From assembly GCF_016741935.1 (NCBI RefSeq), contig NZ_JAERRG010000009.1, positions 342,714 through 406,713 on the forward strand: a stretch of 64,000 nt of DNA, written 5' to 3'. Position numbers and translations under genes: made by a program. The stretch is from Streptomyces endocoffeicus. Lineage in GTDB: Bacteria; Actinomycetota; Actinomycetes; Streptomycetales; Streptomycetaceae. The notes beneath the pieces are model-generated. The model ran no database searches. It had not been told where the DNA came from and saw only the letters and a program-made list of their open reading frames with translations. This document shows positions 57,822-64,000 of the stretch, one piece after another; positions within the stretch are counted from its first letter, which is position 1, and the number at the start of each line of letters is the position of its first letter.

Positions 57822-57902
57822 TCAGCCCTTCTGGGAGTCGGTCGCGAAGGCGTTCCACCGGCCCTGGAACTGGCCGTGCCCGTCGGGGATGCTGGTCTTC
57901 AG
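57822..57902 (-). CDS. Small peptide, 26 aa
   Basis: The CTG overlaps the previous stop (CTCTGA); reads LKTSIPDGHGQFQGRWNAFA. Protein-like, with GAGAAG ten bases upstream. Non-ATG start and small size keep this tentative. Confidence 0.35.
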   Translation of the reverse strand: MKTSIPDGHGQFQGRWNAFATDSQKG

Positions 57903-58114
57903 AGACCGTGCTTCTCGTGGTCGTAGGGCTCGTCCGGCCGGAGGACCGCGTTGCGCACGATGGGTGTGGACCCGTCAGTCTCCGGGCGCGGCACGGCCGG
58001 TGCCGGCGTCCGGGTCTGGGTGCTGATCTCACGGGCGATCCAGAGGATGCAGTCGACGATGGCCAGCACGATGAAGAGGAGCGCCAGGCTCTGTAATGGC
58101 GTCAGGGGGTACAT
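57899..58114 (-). CDS. Single-TM protein, 71 aa
   Basis: GAGAGGACC precedes the ATG. One TM (LQSLALLFIVLAIVDCILWI) then a Pro-rich, acidic tail. Function unknown. Confidence 0.65.
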   Translation of the reverse strand: MYPLTPLQSLALLFIVLAIVDCILWIAREISTQTRTPAPAVPRPETDGSTPIVRNAVLRPDEPYDHEKHGL

Positions 58115-58448
58115 GGGGAAGGTCCTCTCGGTGAGTGGCGCGTGGAGCCGCCGACTCGCAGAGTTCGGCGAGGGTGTGGCCACAGGAGAGGTAGGTGACC
58201 TCGTACAGCGGGCCCTGGCCCCAGCCCGGGTCCCAGTCCTCGGGCGGCAGGGCGGGTTCGACGGTGCATGTGACGATGTCGCGGGGCAGGCCCGGCTCGC
58301 TGGTCTCGTCGTAGGAGCAGAAGGGGCACCACTCCAGCTCGGGCAACTGCGCGGCGACGCCGAGCAGTTCGGGCGCGGTGCCTGTACGGGCTATCTCGGC
58401 CGACGCGCCGTCGGTCAGGAGGATGATCGGTGCGGCGATGACGGTCAT
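58029..58448 (-). CDS. Zinc-like hypothetical protein, up to 139 aa
   Basis: GAGGACCCC precedes the ATG. WCPFCSYDETS and LSCGHTLAELC form a zinc site. The last 28 residues overlap the TM gene's start by 86 bases, so the native stop may be earlier, with a frameshift near 58,130. Confidence 0.6.
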   Translation of the reverse strand: MTVIAAPIILLTDGASAEIARTGTAPELLGVAAQLPELEWCPFCSYDETSEPGLPRDIVTCTVEPALPPEDWDPGWGQGPLYEVTYLSCGHTLAELCESAAPRATHREDLPHVPPDAITEPGAPLHRAGHRRLHPLDRP

Positions 58449-58795
58449 GGGGTCCTCTGCTCGGTCGTGGTGGGATTTACGCAGGGCCGGACAGCGCACA
58501 GCGCAAAAAGACGGGTTTTCAAAGTTGAGTAGTTCGGGGGTGTCCGCGGACTCAGCGGGTGGTGACACAGCGTGTCCGTAGTTGTTGGTTCTCGGCGTTG
58601 CGGAAGCCTTGCATTTTGAGTTCCCGGTCACTCCGGGTGATGTGTACCGGTCGGGGGGCGGGACGGATTCCGCGGTTCTTGTGATGCAGGTTCTTCCACC
58701 GCCGCCAACGCCAGCCGCATGTCGTCCGCGGTTACCTCGGCGGCTCACACGTCCGCTGCACTTTCGAATAGAACCCTTTGATCCAGGGCAGTTTG
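58449..58795. other. No supported gene
   Basis: No frame has both a start signal and protein-like content. It carries the leader of the 139-aa gene; TTTTTGCGC on the minus strand near 58,505 may end an upstream transcript. Confidence 0.4.
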
Positions 58796-59395
58796 TTAGC
58801 GCGGCGCTTCGAACCGCAGCGTCAGTGTGGACGCTCGACCGCCGGTGTACGCATGGTCAGCCTTGTACTTGGTGATGGCGGTACCCTCGATGGTGAAATC
58901 GTCACCTGCCAGCGGCCATGTGTACCGGCTCGGCGCTGCCTTGGTCGGATTCATCCTCACTTCGGATACACTGACTTCAGCAACGCTCAGTTGCCCCCGG
59001 AACTCGTTGGCCTCGTGACTGGTCCAGTGCACGGTCCAGCCCGATTGGACAAGCGCGATCAGTTCCTGGAGCCTTTCCATGTTTCCGGGGAAGATAACGT
59101 TTGCACCAGAGACCCTGGCGGATGTCTCTTTGACTCCCGGCTCAGCAAACAGCGGGCGATAGGACACACGACGATCCGGAAATTCCACCCCAGGCGGAAT
59201 CTGATCGGCGTTCGGCCCCGGTTCGGCATCCCCGAACGGAACCAGAATCGGGGGAGCCGAGACACGCTCCACCTCGTAGTGGCCAGCATGCTTGTGGCCA
59301 TTGCTGTAGCGGACCCTGGCAAACCCATACACGGTCTCACCCTTCACATAGACTCGTACACGGAGACCCGTGAGAGGTCGCTTTTCGGTTGACAC
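58796..59395 (-). CDS. Hypothetical protein, 199 aa
   Basis: GTG start with GGAAAGGGG upstream. Beta-rich throughout (GLRVRVYVKGETVYGFARVR, GNMERLQELIALVQSGWTVH, GDDFTIEGTAITKYKADHAY). A 9-bp stem with GTTCGATCCC loop sequence lies 40 bases upstream. Family unknown. Confidence 0.65.
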   Translation of the reverse strand: MSTEKRPLTGLRVRVYVKGETVYGFARVRYSNGHKHAGHYEVERVSAPPILVPFGDAEPGPNADQIPPGVEFPDRRVSYRPLFAEPGVKETSARVSGANVIFPGNMERLQELIALVQSGWTVHWTSHEANEFRGQLSVAEVSVSEVRMNPTKAAPSRYTWPLAGDDFTIEGTAITKYKADHAYTGGRASTLTLRFEAPR

Positions 59396-59472
59396 AACAG
59401 TTCCCCTTTCCAAATCCTTCCGGTTCATCACCCCGTTCGGGGATCGAACGGTGTCGCAGATACCGATGGATT

Positions 59473-59922
59473 TCAGCCGCAAGCCAGCTCTGTGGCCCGC
59501 GACCAACTGCCCATACGGAAGCGGATGGTGGTGGCCGGCGGGACATCACCCTTCAGATCCGCAGGTATAGTGCGCCAGGCCTCATAGGCCGCTAGCGTCG
59601 TGGATCCCGTCTCCCTCAGGCACTGCCGGATCGCGGCAATGAGCTGCTCCTGGGTCCACTTCGTCGTCGCAGTCTGGAGCTGCTGGGGCTGTTCGGTCAC
59701 GGCGAGACCCGCGAGCTCCAACGCACGGTTCCAGCTGCCGAAGCGGCGCTCGTAAAGCCGAGCTGATGGATCGGTACCCCTGCGGCGCTGCTCGAAGGTG
59801 CGACGTCCCAGGGTGTCCTCTCCCTGCGCCAGGTGGATGAGCACGTGCAGGAGCTGCTGGTCGGTGTAGACGACCGGCCCGGCCTTCATGGGCGCAGGGA
59901 CGTGCACAGCAGACAGAGTCAT
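59473..59922 (-). CDS. HNH-associated repeat protein
   Basis: 149 aa; GAGGTAGGACC precedes the ATG. Two copies of the homing-endonuclease-associated repeat: YTDQQLLHVLIHLAQGEDT ... FGSWNRALELAG and WTQEQLIAAIRQCLRETGST ... MGSWSRATELAC. No HNH nuclease motif follows, so it is a stand-alone DNA-binding repeat protein or a fragment. Confidence 0.7.
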   Translation of the reverse strand: MTLSAVHVPAPMKAGPVVYTDQQLLHVLIHLAQGEDTLGRRTFEQRRRGTDPSARLYERRFGSWNRALELAGLAVTEQPQQLQTATTKWTQEQLIAAIRQCLRETGSTTLAAYEAWRTIPADLKGDVPPATTIRFRMGSWSRATELACG

Positions 59923-59960
59923 GGTCGGTCCTACCTCTCGTTCTGAAAGCCGGATGCACG

Positions 59961-60140
59961 TCAGAGCGTCTGCACTTGCACCAGCTGCCGGTCGCGGGCG
60001 ATGGACGCGAACACCTCGTTGAAGGTCCTGGGGAACTCGCCGTCGAAGTCGATCGGGTGCCAGGCCTTCTGGTCATCGCTCACGCGCAGCGTGAGCGTCG
60101 CCGGATCGGCGTCGGTGGTGGCGGGCAGGAGCAAGAGCAA
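59961..60140 (-). CDS. Small protein, 59 aa
   Basis: TTG start overlapping an upstream stop (TGATTG). Beta-rich (TTDADPATLTLRVSDDQKAW) then FNEVFASIARDRQLVQVQTL. An ATG six bases further upstream in another frame has the better-placed AAGGA, so a frameshift cannot be excluded. Confidence 0.55.
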   Translation of the reverse strand: MLLLLPATTDADPATLTLRVSDDQKAWHPIDFDGEFPRTFNEVFASIARDRQLVQVQTL

Positions 60141-60244
60141 TCATGGCGAGCGGTCCTTCACGGGATGAGATGAGAAGCCCACGAACAGCCGCCCGGCAGG
60201 GGGCCACCCGCAGCCGACACGCGCACGACGTGTCGCAGAGCCCT

Positions 60245-60265
60245 CCGGATCAACTCCGTTGATCC
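60245..60265 (-). repeat. GNA-loop hairpin, copy 7
   Basis: Minus strand GGATCAAC-GGA-GTTGATCC then GG. One stem pair is A-T where copies 1-3 have G-C. It lies 105 bases upstream of the 59-aa gene, in the leader of the minus-strand array. Confidence 0.7.
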
Positions 60266-60456
60266 CCAAGCGCCAGACAGACCCGCAGGCACCCTGCGCG
60301 CCCGAGCCCCACTCGGCGCGCCCTCTGCACCCCCTTACCTCGCGGCATTCTGACTCATCGCAGACTGCCACTCGATAAGCATTCGAATAAGATACCCTCG
60401 AAGGCCAGTCGATTCAATCGGACTGGTCGGCGACAGGAGAGGCGAGGTGAGAAGCA

Positions 60457-61290
60457 ATGAAGACGTGGAGGACGAGGAAGGCTGCGCCCGCGGCCGCAGC
60501 GCTCGCTGTGGTCGCGGGCGTTCTGCTCGCCGGATGCTCCAGTGGCGATGGCAGCACAACCCAGGCGCCGTCTGCGCCGAATCCGACCGTGAGCACCGTC
60601 AAGGTCACCGATATGGCCCTCGGCGAGGCGCTGGACAAGCTCGTCCTCGAGGACACTGAGAGTTCCAGCAAGGACGGCGGGGCCTGCTTGGCCGCCGCCG
60701 TGCGGAAGGCCGGCATGTCGGAACAGGCGCTGGCCTATCTGGTCAAGACCGGCAGCGACGACACCGGTTCGGTCATTGACGGCCTGGACGAGGTGAGCAA
60801 AGACGACGCTGCGCTTTTGGCCTCCCGGTCGCTGCGCGAGGACTTCGACGTGTGCGTCGACAAGGCTGTACTTCCGAACGGCAGCAGCCCCGAGACTCAG
60901 AGCTACGTGCCGCCGAAGGCAGCCGCGAAGCCTGTAGCTGCCAAGCTGAACCTGAAGCCGGTCTATCCGGTCCGCGGGGATCAGCCGGTCAACTCGTCCA
61001 TCGAGCTCACCAAAGGCCTGGTCTCGATGTTCTCCTCCTATGCCCGGGACGAGGGCCAGAAGAAGGCCTACGCGACGGCCGGCCAGTGCATGTCGACCCT
61101 GGTGTACAACGCCGGCTTCAGCCAGGAGGCGCTGCACTTCTTCGCCGGCGGCGCACCCCTCGGAGCCGGATCGATCGTCGAGCATCTGCCGAACGACAAG
61201 GACAAGGCGATTTGGCAATCGCCGAGGTTCACCCAGGGGCTTATCGACTGCACGACGAATGCAACGTCGACTCCCGCGCCTGGTTCCTGA
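60457..61290 (+). CDS. Secreted lipoprotein, 277 aa
   Basis: Signal peptide with basic start (MKTWRTRKAAP), hydrophobic core (AAAALAVVAGVL) and lipobox LLAGC; the Cys would be lipidated and the protein anchored outside the membrane. Two Cys-containing repeats (CLAAAVRKAGMSEQALAYLV and CMSTLVYNAGFSQEALHFF) show an internal duplication. Ligand unknown. GAGGTGAGAAGCA precedes the ATG. Confidence 0.8.
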   Translation: MKTWRTRKAAPAAAALAVVAGVLLAGCSSGDGSTTQAPSAPNPTVSTVKVTDMALGEALDKLVLEDTESSSKDGGACLAAAVRKAGMSEQALAYLVKTGSDDTGSVIDGLDEVSKDDAALLASRSLREDFDVCVDKAVLPNGSSPETQSYVPPKAAAKPVAAKLNLKPVYPVRGDQPVNSSIELTKGLVSMFSSYARDEGQKKAYATAGQCMSTLVYNAGFSQEALHFFAGGAPLGAGSIVEHLPNDKDKAIWQSPRFTQGLIDCTTNATSTPAPGS

Positions 61291-61336
61291 GCGGAAGCCC
61301 GACACGACCACCGGGTGTGGCGGTGGCTGGAGACAG

Positions 61337-61813
61337 CTACCGGCGGCCAGCGGGGATGCGGTCCTCGGGTCGGTACACACGGATGGGGTCAGTGATCGTC
61401 CGCCATGCCGGTCTGCGTCCCTCGCGGGCCCGGGTCACGGTCATGACAGCGTCCGTCGGGGCAATCGAGCCGGACATGTACAGCTCGCCGGCGAGGTACC
61501 GCAGGGCGTCTCGCCGGCCCCCGGGAAGAACGGGCCGGCCGCGGTCGTACTCGGCACGCCACGCCCGCCACGCCTCGGTGGGAACGTCCACGCTCCAATG
61601 CATCCGGGCCACGATCCGGCCATCGACGATCCGGGCCGGCCCGGTGTGCACCGAGTAGAACCACATCTCACATTCCTCGACGCCCGGGATGGACTCCCAC
61701 ACGCACGACAGGTATGCGGTGAACTCCCACGGTGCGCGGTCCGGTTCGTATCCGGTGGCGTTGATCCATGAGTCCAGACCGACAGACCAGTGGGTGAACA
61801 GCCGACATCTCAC
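61337..61813 (-). CDS. Hypothetical protein, 158 aa
   Basis: GTG start with AAAGGAG upstream. Aromatic-rich (PWEFTAYLSCVWESIPGVEE, MWFYSVHTGPARIVDGRIVA). No domain recognised. Convergent with the lipoprotein gene. Confidence 0.65.
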   Translation of the reverse strand: MRCRLFTHWSVGLDSWINATGYEPDRAPWEFTAYLSCVWESIPGVEECEMWFYSVHTGPARIVDGRIVARMHWSVDVPTEAWRAWRAEYDRGRPVLPGGRRDALRYLAGELYMSGSIAPTDAVMTVTRAREGRRPAWRTITDPIRVYRPEDRIPAGRR

Positions 61814-61867
61814 GGGTACTCCTTTGGACAGGGCCGTTCCGTCATGTGCCCAATATGGGCGCACGAC

Positions 61868-61905
61868 GACAAAAGACCTGGTGTGACATTGCACCAGGCC
61901 TTTTG
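61868..61905. terminator. Bidirectional-type stem-loop upstream of a divergent pair
   Basis: ACAAAAGACCTGGTG pairs with CACCAGGCCTTTTGT around TGACATTG; both ends carry T-runs. It lies 55 bases upstream of the 61813 start, so it may be an attenuator for that gene rather than a simple terminator. Confidence 0.55.
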
Positions 61906-62070
61906 TCTTCTCGCCGCCGCACCACGGTGGATGTGGGCCGCAGCGGATGGCCCCGCCCGAGGGGAAGGGAATCTAGTAGGGCCACCCACTGCGGTGATGC
62001 GCCGTCAGAGGGGGACTGACTGGGCGCGGCTGTGACTCTACTGGCATTCGAACCGAAACACAAAGAGCCC

Positions 62071-62109
62071 AGATGGCTTATATGGCCGCATTGGTAAGAT
62101 GGCTTTATA
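62071..62109 (+). promoter_or_regulatory. Direct repeats before the relaxosome-like operon
   Basis: AGATGGCTTATA (62071-62082) and AGATGGCTTTATA (62097-62109) are 26 bases apart, 33 bases before the start codon. They could be autoregulatory operator sites; TTATAT/TTATAG also resemble -10 elements. Confidence 0.45.
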
Positions 62110-62141
62110 GATCAGTTGAACAAGCCGAGGAGAGGTCGCGC

Positions 62142-62549
62142 ATGACCGTCACACAGGAGTTGGAGAAGACGACGCAGCCCGTGCGCGGCACGAAGAAGAA
62201 GCCGCCGGGTGCGACGCAGAGCAGCAGTAGTGGCCGCCAGGGCATGTTTGTCCGGCTGGATCCGGACGACAAGCAGCGCGCGGAGTACTGGGCTGGCAAG
62301 CGCGGGTTCTCCTCGGTGAACGAGTACGTGGCCGAGGCGGTGGTCGAGAAGATCCGGCGTGAGAACCTCGACTACGACCTGCCGACCCTGGAGATCGCGC
62401 GACTCAACGAGCTTGTCGACCAGCTCGCGACGCTGGCGAAGAATTCGGCGAACCTCGAACGCGTCGTCACCACAGGCTTCGACTCCCTCATCGGGCTCAC
62501 CCGCGGCGACAGCAACTACCTGCTCGACGAGGACAGTGAGCTCGGATGA
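62142..62549 (+). CDS. RHH / MobC-like relaxosome accessory protein
   Basis: 135 aa; GAGGAGAGG precedes the ATG. A basic disordered N-terminus, then FVRLDPDDKQRAEYWAGKRG and SSVNEYVAEAVVEKI, a ribbon-helix-helix-like arrangement, then the MobC-like helix LNELVDQLATLAKNSANLER. MobC proteins bind near oriT and help the relaxase. No relaxase gene is in the window. Coupled to the next gene (ATGA). Confidence 0.6.
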   Translation: MTVTQELEKTTQPVRGTKKKPPGATQSSSSGRQGMFVRLDPDDKQRAEYWAGKRGFSSVNEYVAEAVVEKIRRENLDYDLPTLEIARLNELVDQLATLAKNSANLERVVTTGFDSLIGLTRGDSNYLLDEDSELG

Positions 62550-63715
62550 GCCGGGACTTCGCCGAGCTGCTGGAAGCGGCCACACCCACCGCCGAGGTGA
62601 TGGAGGTGGACACGTCCTTCCTCGATGCCTACCGGCGCGGCGGGAGCGAGGAGCTGAGGCGCGTCCAGGCCCAGGCGGCACAGCCTGAGCCTGAGGTGGC
62701 AACACCCGAGCGGGAGACGCAGCTTGATGAGGCCGGCGACGTCGACTCTCAACCCGAGGTTGGAAGTCTGCAGGCTGATCTCGATGAGGACGCAGAAGAG
62801 GACCGCCTGGACCTGGAGCCGGACTACGAGCCCGACGCCGGCGACTCCGAGCGGTCCGGCGGATCCAACCAGCGTAGTGGTGACGGCGGTGGACAGGGAG
62901 GAACTACCGGGGTGCTCCCGGGCGGTGCGCCGGCGGGCCCTGCAGCCGATACTGTTCCGGCTCCCGGGGCACAGCCGGACGTCGAGGACGCCGCTACAGC
63001 CGAAGTCGCCGCTCATGACGTCGCCGCCGCACCGGATGAACCCGAGCACGTAACGCCCGGCTCGCTGCAGCTCACCGACCATCAGGACGCCGTGCAGAGC
63101 GCGGCATCGAAGGGTGGATCGGGCAGTACAGCCGAGACCGCCACGCTCCCCCAGTCGGGCTTCCGGCTCGCCGGCGTGCAGAGCCAGCCGCACATCAAGG
63201 CGCTGCCCGAGAGCATCATGAACGCACTGCGGGAGCAGCTGCGAGCCGCCGCAGTCCGTGAGCTGGGCGTGAGCGACAGCACTGCTCGGGAGTTCAGCCA
63301 GCGGCTGAGCCAGGGCACGCTGGTGACGGCGTTCCTGCTGGCGCAGCTCGACCTGCATCTTGATGCCGATCCTGCCACCGAGCGCGCCGTCGAGCTGTTC
63401 CGCTCCCGCGACCCGCTGCTGGGCAGCGTGGTGGCACGCCTGGCGAACATCGAGGCCGCTGAACGCGAGCGGGACGGGTTGCTGCACAAGCTGCGCGACG
63501 AGTTGGGCGAGGTGCGCCAGACCAGCGCGGTGGTCGAGCAGGCGCTGGCGTACTCCATCGCCGACCGTACGGAGAACTTCCTGCGGGGCTCGCACAACCT
63601 CCACGACGCGCCGATCACGCACAAGGAGGCGATCTACCTCCGGGACAAGGCCCGGGAGGCGACCAGGAAGCAGCTGACGCTTGAACGCGAGCGGGAAGGA
63701 CGGCCGATTCGATGA
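62546..63715 (+). CDS. Hypothetical protein, 389 aa, operon partner
   Basis: The first 170 residues are acidic and Pro/Ala/Gly-rich (probably disordered). The C-terminal 200 are a helical folded domain (ALPESIMNALREQLRAAAVR, ERERDGLLHKLRDELGEVRQ). Position after the MobC-like gene suggests a mobilisation or partition role; no family is recognised. Confidence 0.65.
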   Translation: MSRDFAELLEAATPTAEVMEVDTSFLDAYRRGGSEELRRVQAQAAQPEPEVATPERETQLDEAGDVDSQPEVGSLQADLDEDAEEDRLDLEPDYEPDAGDSERSGGSNQRSGDGGGQGGTTGVLPGGAPAGPAADTVPAPGAQPDVEDAATAEVAAHDVAAAPDEPEHVTPGSLQLTDHQDAVQSAASKGGSGSTAETATLPQSGFRLAGVQSQPHIKALPESIMNALREQLRAAAVRELGVSDSTAREFSQRLSQGTLVTAFLLAQLDLHLDADPATERAVELFRSRDPLLGSVVARLANIEAAERERDGLLHKLRDELGEVRQTSAVVEQALAYSIADRTENFLRGSHNLHDAPITHKEAIYLRDKAREATRKQLTLEREREGRPIR

Positions 63716-63846
63716 CCACGACAAGCAAGGAGAAGCTCTTAACCCGCCCGGCAGCGCTGCAAGACGTGCGGCCAGGGCCTGGGCCTCCGCGCCCAGGATC
63801 CGGTGTACCTCGGCCGTACTGCACTCCGCGGTGTGCGGACCAGTAG
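63712..63846 (+). CDS. Start of a third operon gene, probably truncated
   Basis: The ATG overlaps the previous stop (ATGA): MTTTSKEKLL, after which the frame (RPGPGPPRPG) is antisense to the minus-strand gene and not protein-like. The native gene appears cut near 63,740 by the junction with that gene. Confidence 0.4.
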   Translation: MTTTSKEKLLTRPAALQDVRPGPGPPRPGSGVPRPYCTPRCADQ

Positions 63847-64000
63847 CCCTCCGGGCGTGCCCCAGGCCTCCATCGGCTCCACGCTGTAGGGCAGCTTCTT
63901 GAACAGAGACGCAAGGTCGGCGCGCACCGCGTGGAGGTCGCGCTGCGCGTTGAGGAGATCGTCGGGATAGTCGTACTTCGCCTTTGCCGCGTCGGGATAT
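63739..64000 (-). CDS. Partial hypothetical protein, possible frameshift
   Basis: Enters from the right edge: YDYPDDLLNAQRDLHAVRAD, LASLFKKLPYSVEPMEAWGT, LLVRTP. After about 63,830 this frame turns Arg/Pro-rich, while the next frame gives STAEVHRILGAEAQALAARL, a good helix. A one-base shift near 63,825 is likely. Function unknown; common small actinobacterial helical protein type. Confidence 0.5.
   Translation of the reverse strand, partial: YPDAAKAKYDYPDDLLNAQRDLHAVRADLASLFKKLPYSVEPMEAWGTPGGLLVRTPRSAVRPRYTGSWARRPRPWPHVLQRCRAG

Noticed and set aside
1..64000. CRISPR array or rRNA
   Set aside because: No regularly spaced 25-40 base repeats and no rRNA-like conserved blocks were seen anywhere.

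Overview
The window is high-GC DNA with GTG/TTG starts, purine-rich ribosome-binding sites and genes such as lsr2 and an SsgA-like gene. Together these point to a Streptomyces-type actinobacterium. The replicon looks like a large plasmid: it has an actin-type partition module, a candidate origin, relaxosome-like genes, many small zinc-binding proteins and IS110 debris. I see no rRNA, no standard full-length tRNA, no CRISPR array and no phage structural genes.

Layout. 0-5.5 kb: a small protein, a CPBP-family membrane protease, a RecJ-like DHH phosphoesterase, lsr2 and a SLOG (DUF2493) protein. 5.5-8.7 kb: gene-poor DNA with DnaA-box-like sites, nested palindromes and an iteron-bearing, centromere-like stretch. 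8.8-16.6 kb: parR and parM, followed with a TGATG overlap by a Mom-family DNA-modification gene, then a serine recombinase, a DNA N6-methylase-like gene and an alpha/beta hydrolase. 16.4-39.3 kb: a dense minus-strand array of mostly small, overlapping genes (many CxxC proteins, a PcfJ-like protein, a DUF4097 protein, a YdbS/YdbT-like pair) with several frameshifted genes. 39.4-48.8 kb: a GntR-like regulator, a disrupted tyrosine recombinase, IS110 remnants, an SsgA-like gene, a recombination module (SSB and YqaJ nuclease) and a GGDEF protein. 48.8-50.7 kb: a short plus-strand block. 50.7-60.2 kb: a second minus-strand array of small genes. 60.4-64 kb: a lipoprotein and a two-gene operon resembling relaxosome/MobC accessory genes.

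How the genes may work together. ParR/ParM with the iterons upstream would segregate the plasmid. Lsr2 would silence or compact it. Mom plus the methylase-like protein could modify plasmid DNA against host restriction. SSB plus YqaJ form a recombination pair. The small overlapping minus-strand genes look like accessory cargo transcribed as long operons broken by terminators.

Two structural signals stand out. One is a dispersed, covarying family of short stem-loops, always closed as C-GNA-G on the minus strand, mostly in leaders of minus-strand transcription units. The other is a pair of tRNA-like folds that have a T-arm but no D-arm. Many apparent frameshifts would be repaired by restoring one base next to a G/C run, so part of the pseudogene load may be consensus error rather than decay.
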